From Salinicola rhizosphaerae (GTDB lineage Bacteria; Pseudomonadota; Gammaproteobacteria; Pseudomonadales; Halomonadaceae), in assembly GCF_014652715.1 (NCBI RefSeq), contig NZ_BMZI01000006.1, positions 157,082 to 221,081 of the forward strand: a stretch of 64,000 bases of DNA, read 5' to 3'. Both the position numbers and the translations under genes were made by a program. Below the pieces are notes generated by a model. It saw only the letters and a program-made list of their open reading frames with translations. It was not told where the DNA came from and made no database searches. Positions 31,123 to 40,242 of the stretch are shown in pieces; the stretch's first letter is position 1, and the number at the start of each line of letters is the position of its first letter.

Positions 31123-31410
31123 TCAGTGCAGCTTGACCTTGCGCATGGCCCAGCAGGTTAGGCGCGTTCCCACCCAGATCACGATCGCCAGCAGTATCAG
31201 AGTCATCAGCATCGACACCGGCTTGACGATGAACGTTGCCGCCAGCACCGCAAGAGCCACCGACACCACCCAACGATCCTGCGACGGATCTCCCTGCAAC
31301 TGAGTCGGTAGACGGCGCTGGGCAAATCGCCCGAGACTTCCTTCCCACGCCTTCAAGGACAGCAGAAGGACGACAGCGAAGGCAATGAGCCAAACGATAA
31401 AAACGGTCAT
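31123..31410 (-). CDS. Small inner-membrane protein of unknown function
   Basis: A 95-residue protein with two or three hydrophobic segments (about 3-20, 48-66 and 66-85), separated by a polar loop (RFAQRRLPTQLQGDPSQDRW), and a basic C-terminus (MRKVKLH). The ATG at 31410 has GAGGAG about nine bases upstream, and a proper terminator follows, so it is a real single-gene unit. I do not recognise the family. An overlapping frame at 31094-31393 lacks these features. Confidence 0.7.
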   Translation of the reverse strand: MTVFIVWLIAFAVVLLLSLKAWEGSLGRFAQRRLPTQLQGDPSQDRWVVSVALAVLAATFIVKPVSMLMTLILLAIVIWVGTRLTCWAMRKVKLH

Positions 31411-31549
31411 GACGAACTTCTCCTCACCCTCGGATCACGGTTTCTTCATCGGCAGGGTAACCAGCCCCCGGTAGCGGCGCAACCAGCCAGACGCCGGCTG
31501 TCACTCGCGCATCGACGCTTCGGACAGCCCGAGCCTAGACGATCTCGAC

Positions 31550-31578
31550 CTGACAGAAAGGCTACATCACGTTAGGAT
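31550..31578 (+). promoter_or_regulatory. Sigma-70 promoter of slyD
   Basis: CTGACA (31550-31555), a 17-bp spacer and TAGGAT (31573-31578). Transcription would start near 31585. That is inside the longer possible frame and supports the ATG at 31612 as the real slyD start. Confidence 0.65.
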
Positions 31579-31611
31579 ATGGGTGACATGCACAAACGCA
31601 AAGGTTTCAAG

Positions 31612-32094
31612 ATGCAGATTGCCCAGAACTCCGTGGTCGCGTTCCACTATAAACTGACCAATGATGCAGGAGAGGTGCTGGACAGCTCGGAAGGTCGCGA
31701 TCCGCTGACCTACCTACACGGCGCGGGCAACATCATCCCGGGGCTCGAGAAAGAGCTCGAGGGCCGTGGCAGCGGTGAGAAGCTGCAGGTAGCGGTCGAA
31801 CCGGGCGAAGGCTACGGTGAAGTTCAGCCAGCGCTTGTCCAGGAAGTACCGCGCGACGCTTTCCAGGGTGTCGATGAAGTCCAGCCGGGCATGCAGTTCC
31901 AGGCCCAGACCCAGGAAGGCCCGCTGATGGTCACGGTGACCAAGGTCGAAGGTGACACGGTTACCGTCGACGGCAATCACCCGCTGGCCGGTGAGAAGCT
32001 GAACTTCGATGTCGAGATCACCGAAGTGCGTGAAGCGACCGAAGAAGAAGTGTCTCATGGTCACGTGCATGGTGAAGGTGGTCATCAGCACTGA
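31612..32094 (+). CDS. slyD: FKBP-type peptidyl-prolyl isomerase SlyD
   Basis: SlyD is a cytoplasmic prolyl isomerase and chaperone that also stores nickel for hydrogenase maturation. The 160-residue protein has the FKBP half-domains (SVVAFHYKLTNDAGEVLDSS, YLHGAGNIIPGLEKEL) around the inserted IF chaperone flap. It ends in a short metal-binding tail, HGHVHGEGGHQH. AAAGG lies seven bases before the ATG at 31612. The frame extends to 31579 but the promoter position argues against that start. Confidence 0.94.
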   Translation: MQIAQNSVVAFHYKLTNDAGEVLDSSEGRDPLTYLHGAGNIIPGLEKELEGRGSGEKLQVAVEPGEGYGEVQPALVQEVPRDAFQGVDEVQPGMQFQAQTQEGPLMVTVTKVEGDTVTVDGNHPLAGEKLNFDVEITEVREATEEEVSHGHVHGEGGHQH

Positions 32095-32431
32095 TCCGTC
32101 AGTACTGATCCACTCTGCACTGGTCCACTCAGTATCGCCTCGTTCGGCCTTGGTCAAATCACATGACACAACGGCCGGCTCGGATTCGCGCAATGCGAGT
32201 CCGAGCTCGAGATACTCGGATCAGCGGTTGCTCGACAGTGCTCCTGGCCAGAGCTGACCGCCGTCAGTGATTGTGCCGACTCATCCTCGGGTGAGATCAA
32301 CGAAAAAGGGCAACCCCGTCAGGGTTGCCCTTATTCGTTGCCGAACGGTTCACGCGCTCAAGCACCAGCGATTCGAAAAGCACCAGCGATACCGGAAGCG
32401 TAGCGACAGCGCGTGTCTCGACGCGTGACGA
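32095..32431. other. 337-bp gap between convergent slyD and NlpC/P60 genes
   Basis: Noncoding. It begins with imperfect repeats of ACTGATCC/ACTGGTCC (32092-32130) and holds the strong terminator listed next. Nothing else is recognised. Confidence 0.6.
32303..32334. terminator. Bidirectional intrinsic terminator
   Basis: An 11-bp stem (AAGGGCAACCC / GGGTTGCCCTT) with a 5-base loop. A-rich sequence precedes it and TTATT follows, so it can stop slyD on the plus strand and the NlpC/P60 gene on the minus strand. Confidence 0.8.
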
Positions 32432-33040
32432 TTACCCTTCGCTTGCCAGCATCACCCGCTGAGCCAACTGCGTCTGCGCGACGGGGCGACGCGCCTGCCA
32501 GTAGTAGCGCTTCCAGTAGACGTTATCGAGCCGCGATAGCTTGACGCCTCGCGACGACGACGCGTGGAGGAAGTACCCGTCGCCGACGTAGACGCCAACG
32601 TGATTGTAGGGACCCGGCGGACGGAAGAAGACGAGATCGCCGGCTTTCAGATCCGACTCCTTGACTCGACTGCCCTCCTGCACCTGCTGCTCCGTGGTGC
32701 GTGGCAGATGCAGCGCGAACGCCTCACCGAAGATGTGCTGCATCAACGCCGAACAGTCGATGCCATGGTGAGTCGTGCCGCCCAGCACGTAGGGCGTACC
32801 CACCCAGCGGTCATGCTCGTCGAGCAGCGCTTCCCGGATCACGGCAGGCGAAACGAGGTGGGGCTTGAAGTCCTGGAAAGACTGAGTCGCCGACTGGCTG
32901 CGCGTCGAGGTTCGAGCGACAGCGGGAGCGTTGACCAGCGGGAGCGCATACTGCGCGTTGACTTGTTGTTGTTTTACGGGGGCTGAGCAACCGGTAATGA
33001 CCAACGCCAGCGCCATCCCCACGGCAGTGCGTTTCAGCAT
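32432..33040 (-). CDS. NlpC/P60 family lipoprotein, MepS/Spr-like endopeptidase
   Basis: A 202-residue lipoprotein with lipobox VITGC (Cys18). The NlpC/P60 domain holds a plausible catalytic triad: Cys96 in IDCSALM, His147 in NHVGVYVG and His159 in YFLHA. TPYVLGGTTHHGIDC is the typical lead-in. Relatives such as MepS cut peptidoglycan cross-links to allow cell-wall growth. The start at 33040 has GAGG nine bases upstream and gives a proper lipoprotein signal; the frame extends 75 codons upstream without sense. Confidence 0.92.
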   Translation of the reverse strand: MLKRTAVGMALALVITGCSAPVKQQQVNAQYALPLVNAPAVARTSTRSQSATQSFQDFKPHLVSPAVIREALLDEHDRWVGTPYVLGGTTHHGIDCSALMQHIFGEAFALHLPRTTEQQVQEGSRVKESDLKAGDLVFFRPPGPYNHVGVYVGDGYFLHASSSRGVKLSRLDNVYWKRYYWQARRPVAQTQLAQRVMLASEG

Positions 33041-33380
33041 GCAGCGCAACCTCGTTCGCCTGCGAGCCGCCACGGGTACGTTGCCTCTCTTCGACCAGAA
33101 CGCGTCTGTTCGCCGGGCAAATCGAGTCGCTGTGGTGGTGACACCTCGGCAGCGGTTGCCGCGTATCACCGCCAAAACGGCCTGCTGGATTCGGCTCGAA
33201 TCATCAGTAATGGAACATAAAAAAGCCACGCCGCGAATCGATGGGCGTAGCACAGCGAGGATCATATGTCATCACGATTGACTTGGCGATACCTTTCACG
33301 TTAACGAACAGCGTTTCGTGATATTCGGCTGCTGCCAGACGACGAACAGCGGTCAACTAGCTCCTGCCCGCACCACGCCA
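33041..33380. other. 340-bp gap upstream of the NlpC/P60 gene
   Basis: No gene is visible. It should contain the promoter of the NlpC/P60 gene and the end of the DUF1266-like transcript. I see AT-richer DNA near 33210-33300 but no convincing promoter or terminator. Confidence 0.5.
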
Positions 33381-35777
33381 TCAGTGCAGATGTTCTGGCT
33401 CGCCGGGAAGAATGTCGATGTGTAGCGGCGTCCAATGAGACCCGGCGCTGGCAGGAAAATCGAGGCTCGCCCAGGCGCCGGCGAGCAGGGGTTCGGCATT
33501 GAGCCAGGCATTTAGAGCCTCGCGAAAACGTACCAGAAATGCCCCACGTTCCGGCGTATTGTCCATGAAGAAGGCGAAGCCGCTGAAGAGCCCCTCCGCG
33601 TAGTCTCGCCAGCCGCTGTAGCGGCTGCCGGCGAGGCGAGAGGCGCTATCGAGATAGTGCCCGAGCCGGGACTCATCGAGCCAGCCAAGCTGCCGACCGG
33701 CTAGTGCCAGATCGACCAGTTGCGCCGCATCCCAGGCCGTCATGTCCACGTCGTTGCAGTGCGCATCGTTGTCCCGAACCCGTTGCAGACGGGCCAGATG
33801 AACTCGCTCCTCGTCCCCGCATTCCCCCGATTCGAGGATCGCGATTTCCGCCTCGAGGCGCGCACGATTCAGCGTGTAAGGCGCATAGTTGATCTGATAT
33901 TCCTGCCGATCACCGGCTTCGACCAGGAAATCGAGAAAGTTCGCCAACCCCTCGGCGCCCTGGAGCCCGTACTGCATATCCAGCCAGTCGGCGAGCGCCT
34001 GACGCTCCTGGAATGACACGGGACGCGGCGTCTGCCAGAGCGCTTCGTTGAGCGGCCCGGCCAGCGCGATCGCCGTGAAGCGCGATAGCGTCGGGCGGGG
34101 CCCGGGCTCTTGCCAGATCAACGCAGCAGACGGCGTCAGCGCGACGAATCTCGAGCCGGGGTCCGCAAGATGCCACGCCAGGTCATCGGCCAGCGGTGCC
34201 TCGTCCATCGGCTCTTCGCCCGACAGGGCGGCTTCCCACGCCTGCCAGGCCTTCAGCATCTGCTCGGGCGATACGTAGAACCGGCTAAGCACATCACGAA
34301 ACGCTCGGGCCAGCGACTCGATCTGCCCTGCCGCATAACGGCCGCTGTCGGCGGCCATCAGCAGATAGAACGCGTATTTCTCCGCCATGACGATGGTAGC
34401 GGCATGTTCGGCACAGGCGGCGAGGGCTCGCTGGCGCCCCCCTCTCGCTCTGGCATCCGCGGCCAGCTGGTTCAGGTGATGCGCCTGCGCCGGCATCCAG
34501 AATCGGCTGAGCCCGTCGATGCCCTCGTCTTCGCGTAGTCCCAGCACGTCGTCCAGGTAGCGGCACGCCTCTTCGCGGCGCTGGGGAACGACCGCGTCAT
34601 CCAACCCTCTTCGGTGAACGAGATCGGGCTCTCTCACGGCGGCGATCGCCAGCACCCAGGCATCGGCGGAATCTTCTCGTTGACGGACGCGGGCCCGCGC
34701 CGCCTCACGCCGAGAGACGCTCAGCACCTCGCCAAGCGGCTTCTGCCAGGGACTGACCGGGGAGATCAACAGGCGCTCCCAGTCGGCATCGAACTGCGCT
34801 CGCTGATCGCGGCCCTCGAACAGGCTGCGCCCGCGCTGATAGGCTTTCGCAACCTCTCGCCAGTCAGCATAGCGCTGCTGCAGCAAATCAAGCGCATGCG
34901 CGGCAAATGCCGCCGCCTCGTCCTCGCCGAGCCAGCCTGCCGCGTGCCCCCAGTAGGCCTGATCGATCAGACGAAGCCAGTCCCAGGCCGCCCAGTCCAG
35001 TGGTTCTCCATCGGCGAGAAACGCCAGCAGCACGCGGCCGTAATCACGCTGCTCGCCCAGCGTGGAAAGCCAGGTGAGGGCCTCGGACTGACCCTCCCGG
35101 GCCAGTCGCCTGGCATCCATGTCCCAGCCATAGCGGTCACCCTGAGCAGACAGCCACCAAAGCGAGGCCATCAACCCCGCGCGATCACTCACCTCCCCCT
35201 CTTCACGCAACAGCCGTTGACGCAGCCGCTGCTCGTCGGCCGAGAAGCTCATTGGCCAGTCAAGAACGGGAGCGAATGCCGCTCGCGCACGCCACAGATC
35301 ACTCTGCCAAAGCGAGATATCTGTCTCGGAACACTCATTTAGCCGTACGGTCAGCGTCGACCAGTCGACGCCTCGTCCCTGACGCTCGGCCAGCCGCAGA
35401 TCCTGAGCCGCCTCACCCAGGATCGGGTCGCGATGTACCGTCAACGCCTCGAGCCAGCGCCCCAGGCTGGCGTATCGCCGGGTGATCTCCGTGGCCAGAT
35501 ACTGCAGCCAGGCCGTTTCGGCGGCTGCCGAAATCCACCCCAGAGTCGCACCGAGTGCCAGCAGTTCCAGGGCCGCCAGCCGGGCCAGCGCGGGATCATG
35601 ATCATCAGCCACGCTCTCCCACAATCGCCAGGTCAACTCATCGCGATCGCCGATCCCCGCCGCCATGAGACGCTCGAAGGCAGCGTCCCGCGATAGGGCC
35701 CGGCGCGGATCGCCGACAGCCGGCCAGCCGCAGAGAGTCAGCTGACGAGCCCACCAGCGAGAGAGAAGTTCGCGCAA
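33381..35777 (-). CDS. Large protein with three or four DUF1266-like modules, function unknown
   Basis: A 798-residue, Trp- and Ala-rich soluble protein without signal peptide or membrane segment. Four segments show the DUF1266 pattern (G-I/L-x4-L-x3-L-x-W/F-L, then AWDxxRLVxxAxxGxxxGWLxExE, then RYxxWRxxAxxYxxG). They lie at residues about 35-120, 215-330, 405-515 and 605-745. The clearest are DWAAWDWLRLIDQAYWGHAA with RYADWREVAKAYQRG, and AWDAAQLVDLALAGRQLGWL with RYSGWRDYAEGLFSG. Single-copy DUF1266 proteins include E. coli YbeU/YbeR, whose role is unknown. The start is TTG at 35777 with GAGG seven bases upstream. It follows the acyltransferase gene by 143 bp on the same strand. Confidence 0.75.
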   Translation of the reverse strand: MRELLSRWWARQLTLCGWPAVGDPRRALSRDAAFERLMAAGIGDRDELTWRLWESVADDHDPALARLAALELLALGATLGWISAAAETAWLQYLATEITRRYASLGRWLEALTVHRDPILGEAAQDLRLAERQGRGVDWSTLTVRLNECSETDISLWQSDLWRARAAFAPVLDWPMSFSADEQRLRQRLLREEGEVSDRAGLMASLWWLSAQGDRYGWDMDARRLAREGQSEALTWLSTLGEQRDYGRVLLAFLADGEPLDWAAWDWLRLIDQAYWGHAAGWLGEDEAAAFAAHALDLLQQRYADWREVAKAYQRGRSLFEGRDQRAQFDADWERLLISPVSPWQKPLGEVLSVSRREAARARVRQREDSADAWVLAIAAVREPDLVHRRGLDDAVVPQRREEACRYLDDVLGLREDEGIDGLSRFWMPAQAHHLNQLAADARARGGRQRALAACAEHAATIVMAEKYAFYLLMAADSGRYAAGQIESLARAFRDVLSRFYVSPEQMLKAWQAWEAALSGEEPMDEAPLADDLAWHLADPGSRFVALTPSAALIWQEPGPRPTLSRFTAIALAGPLNEALWQTPRPVSFQERQALADWLDMQYGLQGAEGLANFLDFLVEAGDRQEYQINYAPYTLNRARLEAEIAILESGECGDEERVHLARLQRVRDNDAHCNDVDMTAWDAAQLVDLALAGRQLGWLDESRLGHYLDSASRLAGSRYSGWRDYAEGLFSGFAFFMDNTPERGAFLVRFREALNAWLNAEPLLAGAWASLDFPASAGSHWTPLHIDILPGEPEHLH

Positions 35778-35920
35778 AGGACAACCTCATGAAAGCGAGT
35801 GACATCGCGCCCAGCGCTCGGGCGCATAAAGATGGCGGCACAGTATAGCGAAAACCGGAGCAGCGAAAACCACGGCAGCGAGAACCGGTACACTCGCCTG
35901 CACCACGACTCTGCACTTCG

Positions 35921-37219
35921 TCAGCGCTGCGACCGGCTCAAATTCGCGACATGATCGTCGGGAGATCGCCGAAGCAGGTGCCTTAACAGGAACTTGCGCA
36001 CACGCACGACGAACTGCTCCTGGAACAGCACACAGAACGCCACCGTCAGCAGCAGAAAGACAGGATAGAGCCAGAGATGCAGCTCCCCGGCGGCCGCGAG
36101 ACACCCACTGAAGTCAGTAGCGCAGAGCCCCGGGTTGCCGGATAGGACCCGCTCCACACGAGAGAACACCGCGTAAAGCGGAACATGCAGCGCAAACATC
36201 GGCAGCGAGGCACCCCCGAGCCTGGCCGCCCAGCGTTTCAGTTTCTGGCTACGCGGCTCTCCCCACTGCGCCGCGACGTAGACGAGCGCCAGCTGAAACG
36301 GCAGCAGAAGCCCGTTGTGGAGCGCGTAATACCAGGCATGACCGAGCCCCAGCAACTTGACGGCGATCACCACGGCCACGGCAATGATCGCCAGCGCCAC
36401 ATAGCGCTGGCCGCGGGACATCATGCGCCCCTGCGACTTGCGTAGCGCATAGAAGGTGTAAAGCAGAATGCCGGCTGCAAACTCCGGTAACCGAATCAGC
36501 GGATTACGGTGCAGGATACCGGTCTCCGGCACCCCGTAGTCGGTGGTCAGGATGACGTAGAGCGGTGGCACAAGGTAGATCAAATTCACCAGCAGGATGG
36601 CTCGCCTTGGATGCAGCACGCGACGAAGGCGTGGAGCCAACCAGGGAAAGGTCAGATAAAAGAAAAATAGCGCCGATATCGACCACGATGGTGGATTGAA
36701 CGTCAGGTAAAGCGGATTCCACGCGTGCAGCAGTGTCAGGTTCAACAGCACATTGATGCCGGTTTCCAGCGGCGACATCGTGTGATTGAGACTCTGCCAA
36801 TTCAGCTGGCCTACGTCGTTATTGACGTCGTAGACGACGAAACGCAACGAAATATCGCTGTCACCAGGCGCGATGGCCAGATAGCCGACCAGCGCCGAGA
36901 CGGCCATGGCCAGCACCAGAGAACCGATATGGATCGGGTAAAGGTTCGAGAATCGCTTCAGCCAGAAACTCTTTGGCGACTCCCGAAGTCGATACTGCTC
37001 GTCGAGGTAGACATGGGTCAGCAGAAAACCGGAAAGCACGAAGAAGGCGCTGGTGGAGAAAAAACCGATATCCGTGACGTAGTGAGACCACTCGCGAATG
37101 GACGGGTAATTGTGCAGCGTGTGGAAAATGACGATGTAGAGACCCAGCAGAAACCGAAGCCACTCCAGTCCGATGAATCGCTCTTTTGCCACCTTCGGGG
37201 TCGCGGTCGTCTCCGGCAT
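35921..37219 (-). CDS. Acyltransferase 3 family membrane protein
   Basis: A 432-residue integral membrane protein with about ten hydrophobic segments. The acyltransferase-3 start is clear: GLEWLRFLLGLYIVIFHTLH has the family His in the first helix, and FFVLSGFLLTHVYL follows. Members transfer acetyl or succinyl groups to surface or periplasmic glycans. E. coli OpgC (MdoC) belongs to this family and succinylates periplasmic glucans, and opgGH lies 0.5 kb upstream here. An OPG-decorating role is therefore plausible but unproven, as a terminator and another gene lie between. Confidence 0.85.
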   Translation of the reverse strand: MPETTATPKVAKERFIGLEWLRFLLGLYIVIFHTLHNYPSIREWSHYVTDIGFFSTSAFFVLSGFLLTHVYLDEQYRLRESPKSFWLKRFSNLYPIHIGSLVLAMAVSALVGYLAIAPGDSDISLRFVVYDVNNDVGQLNWQSLNHTMSPLETGINVLLNLTLLHAWNPLYLTFNPPSWSISALFFFYLTFPWLAPRLRRVLHPRRAILLVNLIYLVPPLYVILTTDYGVPETGILHRNPLIRLPEFAAGILLYTFYALRKSQGRMMSRGQRYVALAIIAVAVVIAVKLLGLGHAWYYALHNGLLLPFQLALVYVAAQWGEPRSQKLKRWAARLGGASLPMFALHVPLYAVFSRVERVLSGNPGLCATDFSGCLAAAGELHLWLYPVFLLLTVAFCVLFQEQFVVRVRKFLLRHLLRRSPDDHVANLSRSQR

Positions 37220-37345
37220 GCCTTCGAGTCTCTGGCCATCAAAAGGCGCCTAGTGTACCTGATTCGGCGCCCGGAGAAGCGACTTCCGCAGCGCGGTGGC
37301 GGCTGCGCTATCTGGTCCCTCTTCGCAGCCGTCACGCGCCGGCCA

Positions 37346-37588
37346 CTACGCCTTCTTGATCTTGGCCACAACCCACAAAAGGATGATGGCGCCGATGGTA
37401 GCTACCACCAGCGAGCCGATGAACCCGTTGGAAGAGAGCCCCAGCAGGCTGAACAGAAAGCCCCCGATGACGGCACCGACGATGCCCACGCCGATATTGC
37501 CAAGGATGCCGAAACCACCACCACGCATCACTTTACCGGCAATCCAGCCGGCGATCCCGCCAATGATCAACCACAGAATGAATCCCAT
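37346..37588 (-). CDS. GlsB/YeaQ/YmgE family stress-response membrane protein
   Basis: An 80-residue protein with three hydrophobic, Gly-rich segments: GFILWLIIGGIAGWIAGKVM, IGVGIVGAVIGGFLFSLLGL and FIGSLVVATIGAIILLWVVA. It matches the transglycosylase-associated (YeaQ/YmgE) family in length and pattern. Members are induced by stress and have no proven enzymatic activity. AAGGAG precedes the ATG. Confidence 0.92.
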   Translation of the reverse strand: MGFILWLIIGGIAGWIAGKVMRGGGFGILGNIGVGIVGAVIGGFLFSLLGLSSNGFIGSLVVATIGAIILLWVVAKIKKA

Positions 37589-37685
37589 TGCGTCACTCCT
37601 TGAAGCGTTACCTTAATACGATCGCGGGCTAATGCACCGCCCGTTAAGCGTAGTCAGAATCCGTGACGGATTCGATGCCTCAACG

Positions 37686-37714
37686 AAAAACGGGCCAGCA
37701 GATCGCTGGCCCGT
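37686..37714 (-). terminator. Intrinsic terminator of opgGH
   Basis: Stem ACGGGCCAGC / GCTGGCCCGT (37690-37699 with 37705-37714), followed on the minus strand by TTTT (37689-37686). It lies 27 bp past the opgH stop. Confidence 0.85.
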
Positions 37715-37740
37715 CCTCCGGTCGAAGATCGATTGGTGCT

Positions 37741-40242
37741 TCAGCCGAACCCGGGCACTCTGAGAGATTCGCGCGAGGGCAAACCGTGACGGTGCCAGGC
37801 ATCATGCGCATCGGTGTCGTTCCAGACGCGGAAATGCAGCTGAGACATCATGACCGGATCATCAAGGAAAGCCAGTCGCTCGAGATTCCCCATCGTCTCG
37901 GGCCCGCCGGTCACCGCCCGACTCACACGCTCCTCGCGGCGCCGTCGCAACGGTTCGGCCTTGCCGTGACGCGAGACACCGAGCGCCGTCGCCAGCGCAT
38001 TGGAGACCGGATCGACTACCACCTGAACGAAGTGCGGCGTCGGGGCGGCGGCATTCATCCGCCCGAGATGACGAACCATGCGTCGCAGCACTCGCGGCGG
38101 GTGCGTCTCTTCCGGAATACGGAATAGTCTTCCCCGAAAGCAGGCGCTGCCCAGAGACACGCGACTGGAGAGCGTGGACACCGGGATCGACAGCATCATC
38201 GCGCCGACGATGGGCGACAGCCACCACAGGAAAGTCGGTTCCATGAAATAGACCCCAACCGCCCAGACCGCGCCGATGACCGTCTGACTCCAGTGGTTGC
38301 GAATGGCGTCACCCCAGGTCGTGTCGCTATTCTCCCGCGACGGCGAGCGCCACTGGATTGCCCAGCCAAGGACGGAAGTGAGCACGAACCGGGTATGGAA
38401 CAGCATCCGGACCGGCGCCAACGCCATCGAGAAGAGGGACTCCAGCACCATACTGAGGAAAACCTTGAACGGACCACCGAACTGCCGACTTCCCTGAACC
38501 CAGACCACCACGACGCTCAAAACCTTGGGCAGGAACAGCAGCGTGGCGGTAGCCCCGAACAGCCCGACTGCCAGCGTCGGATTCCACTGCGGCCAGACTG
38601 GAAACATCATGCCGGGTTCGGGGAAATAGTTCGGCGTACTCAACGTGTGAACGGCCAGTAGCGCCGTCGACAGCACCAGGAAGAGAAACCACAGCGGCGC
38701 CGAGATGTAGGACATCAGCCCGGTCAGGAACACGGCGCGGTGCACCGGATGAATACCCTTGGACAAGAACAGCCGGAAATTCATCAGATTACCGTGGCAC
38801 CACCGACGGTCGCGGTTGAGCTCGTCGAGCAGATTGGGCGGCATCTCTTCATAGCTACCCTCCAGCTCGTAGGCGATCCATACGCCCCAACCCGCGCGGC
38901 GCATCAAGGCTGCCTCGACGAAGTCGTGCGAGAGAATCTCCCCCGACATCGAGCCCTTGCCCGGCAGCGGCGCCAGCATGCAATGGCGCATGAATGGCGC
39001 CATGCGGATGATCGCGTTGTGCCCCCAGTAGTGGGATTCACCCAGCTGCCAGAAATGGAGCCCCGCCGTGAACAGCGGACCATAGACTCGTGTCGCGAAC
39101 TGCTGCATCCGCGCATAGAGGTTCAGACGCCCGGAAGCACGCGGCGCCGTCTGCACGATACCGGCATCGGGATGGGCTTCCATCATCTGCACCAGGCGCG
39201 TGAGACAGGCCCCACTCATGACACTGTCGGCGTCGAGCACCAGCATGTAACGATAGAGCGCGCCCCACCGACGGCAGAAATCGTCGAGGTTGCCGCTCTT
39301 GCGCTTCACCCGGCGCTGACGTCGCCGATAGAAAACCTGACCGAACGCCTCCAGATCGCGGCACAGCGCCAGCCAGGCATGTGTTTCCTGGATGGCGATG
39401 TCAGGATCGAAGGTGTCGCTGAGAATGAAGATATCGAAGTGCCGATCGTTGCCGCTCTGGCGCAGCGACTCCAGCGTCGCTCTGACGCCGGCGAACACAC
39501 GGGGCACGTCCTCGTTGCAGATCGGCACCAGCAGCGCGGTTCGCGCCTCGTCGGGGATCGGCTCGTCGCCGACCTCGGAGTCGATCGCGTAACGATCGCG
39601 GCCACGCAGAATCTGGAAGAACCCCATCAGTGCCGTCCAGAAACCGGCAGAGACCCAGGCGAACAGCAGCACGAACAGCGCCAGAATCGCCACCTCGAGC
39701 CACTGCTGACCCTGATAGGGCAGCACGGTGCGCATCTGGTTGGCGGCAATGATGCTCTGGCCGAAGATCAGTACCAGCAGCACCCAGCGACGCGCCGTCG
39801 CGATCATCTGCCAGCGCGGCGTCGGGCGAGCCTCGCGCTCGCGCCGCCGGAACCCTCGGCCGACCCAGTTCTTGAAACGCTGACCGAAGCGGACAAAGGG
39901 GTTAGTGGACCACTGCTCCGGTGCCAGCGCCGTACGCTTCATCGGCGGTGCGGTCTGCAGTCTGGTGATACCCGACGCATCGGTAGACAGGACATCGGGT
40001 GGCGCCAGCGGAGGCTCGGCATAGGCAAGGGCCAGCCGACGTCCCACGGACTGCGCCGCAGGATCGTCGGGGTCTGGCTCGTATCCACCCAGCGCCGCGT
40101 GCAGCGACGCCATGTCGTGAGTATCAAGATCACTGGCCAGCAGCTGCCGGCGCGTCTCGCGATCCTGAGCCTCCAGCGCCAGCCGCTCGAGATAGTGCTC
40201 GGCCGAGGCTGCTACGTTGTGTGAAGACATCGCTTCACCCAT
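37741..40242 (-). CDS. opgH: Glucan biosynthesis glucosyltransferase OpgH
   Basis: OpgH (MdoH) is the inner-membrane GT2 enzyme that polymerises UDP-glucose into the beta-1,2 backbone of osmoregulated periplasmic glucans. The 833-residue protein has the DxD-type motif [31 protein letters not shown], the RRW signature in [11 protein letters not shown], and multiple membrane helices before and after the catalytic loop. Two starts are possible. The ATG at 40242 overlaps opgG by eight bases, and the one at 40230 follows a GGGTGA. opgG and opgH form a coupled operon. Confidence 0.95.
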   Translation of the reverse strand: MGEAMSSHNVAASAEHYLERLALEAQDRETRRQLLASDLDTHDMASLHAALGGYEPDPDDPAAQSVGRRLALAYAEPPLAPPDVLSTDASGITRLQTAPPMKRTALAPEQWSTNPFVRFGQRFKNWVGRGFRRREREARPTPRWQMIATARRWVLLVLIFGQSIIAANQMRTVLPYQGQQWLEVAILALFVLLFAWVSAGFWTALMGFFQILRGRDRYAIDSEVGDEPIPDEARTALLVPICNEDVPRVFAGVRATLESLRQSGNDRHFDIFILSDTFDPDIAIQETHAWLALCRDLEAFGQVFYRRRQRRVKRKSGNLDDFCRRWGALYRYMLVLDADSVMSGACLTRLVQMMEAHPDAGIVQTAPRASGRLNLYARMQQFATRVYGPLFTAGLHFWQLGESHYWGHNAIIRMAPFMRHCMLAPLPGKGSMSGEILSHDFVEAALMRRAGWGVWIAYELEGSYEEMPPNLLDELNRDRRWCHGNLMNFRLFLSKGIHPVHRAVFLTGLMSYISAPLWFLFLVLSTALLAVHTLSTPNYFPEPGMMFPVWPQWNPTLAVGLFGATATLLFLPKVLSVVVVWVQGSRQFGGPFKVFLSMVLESLFSMALAPVRMLFHTRFVLTSVLGWAIQWRSPSRENSDTTWGDAIRNHWSQTVIGAVWAVGVYFMEPTFLWWLSPIVGAMMLSIPVSTLSSRVSLGSACFRGRLFRIPEETHPPRVLRRMVRHLGRMNAAAPTPHFVQVVVDPVSNALATALGVSRHGKAEPLRRRREERVSRAVTGGPETMGNLERLAFLDDPVMMSQLHFRVWNDTDAHDAWHRHGLPSRESLRVPGFG

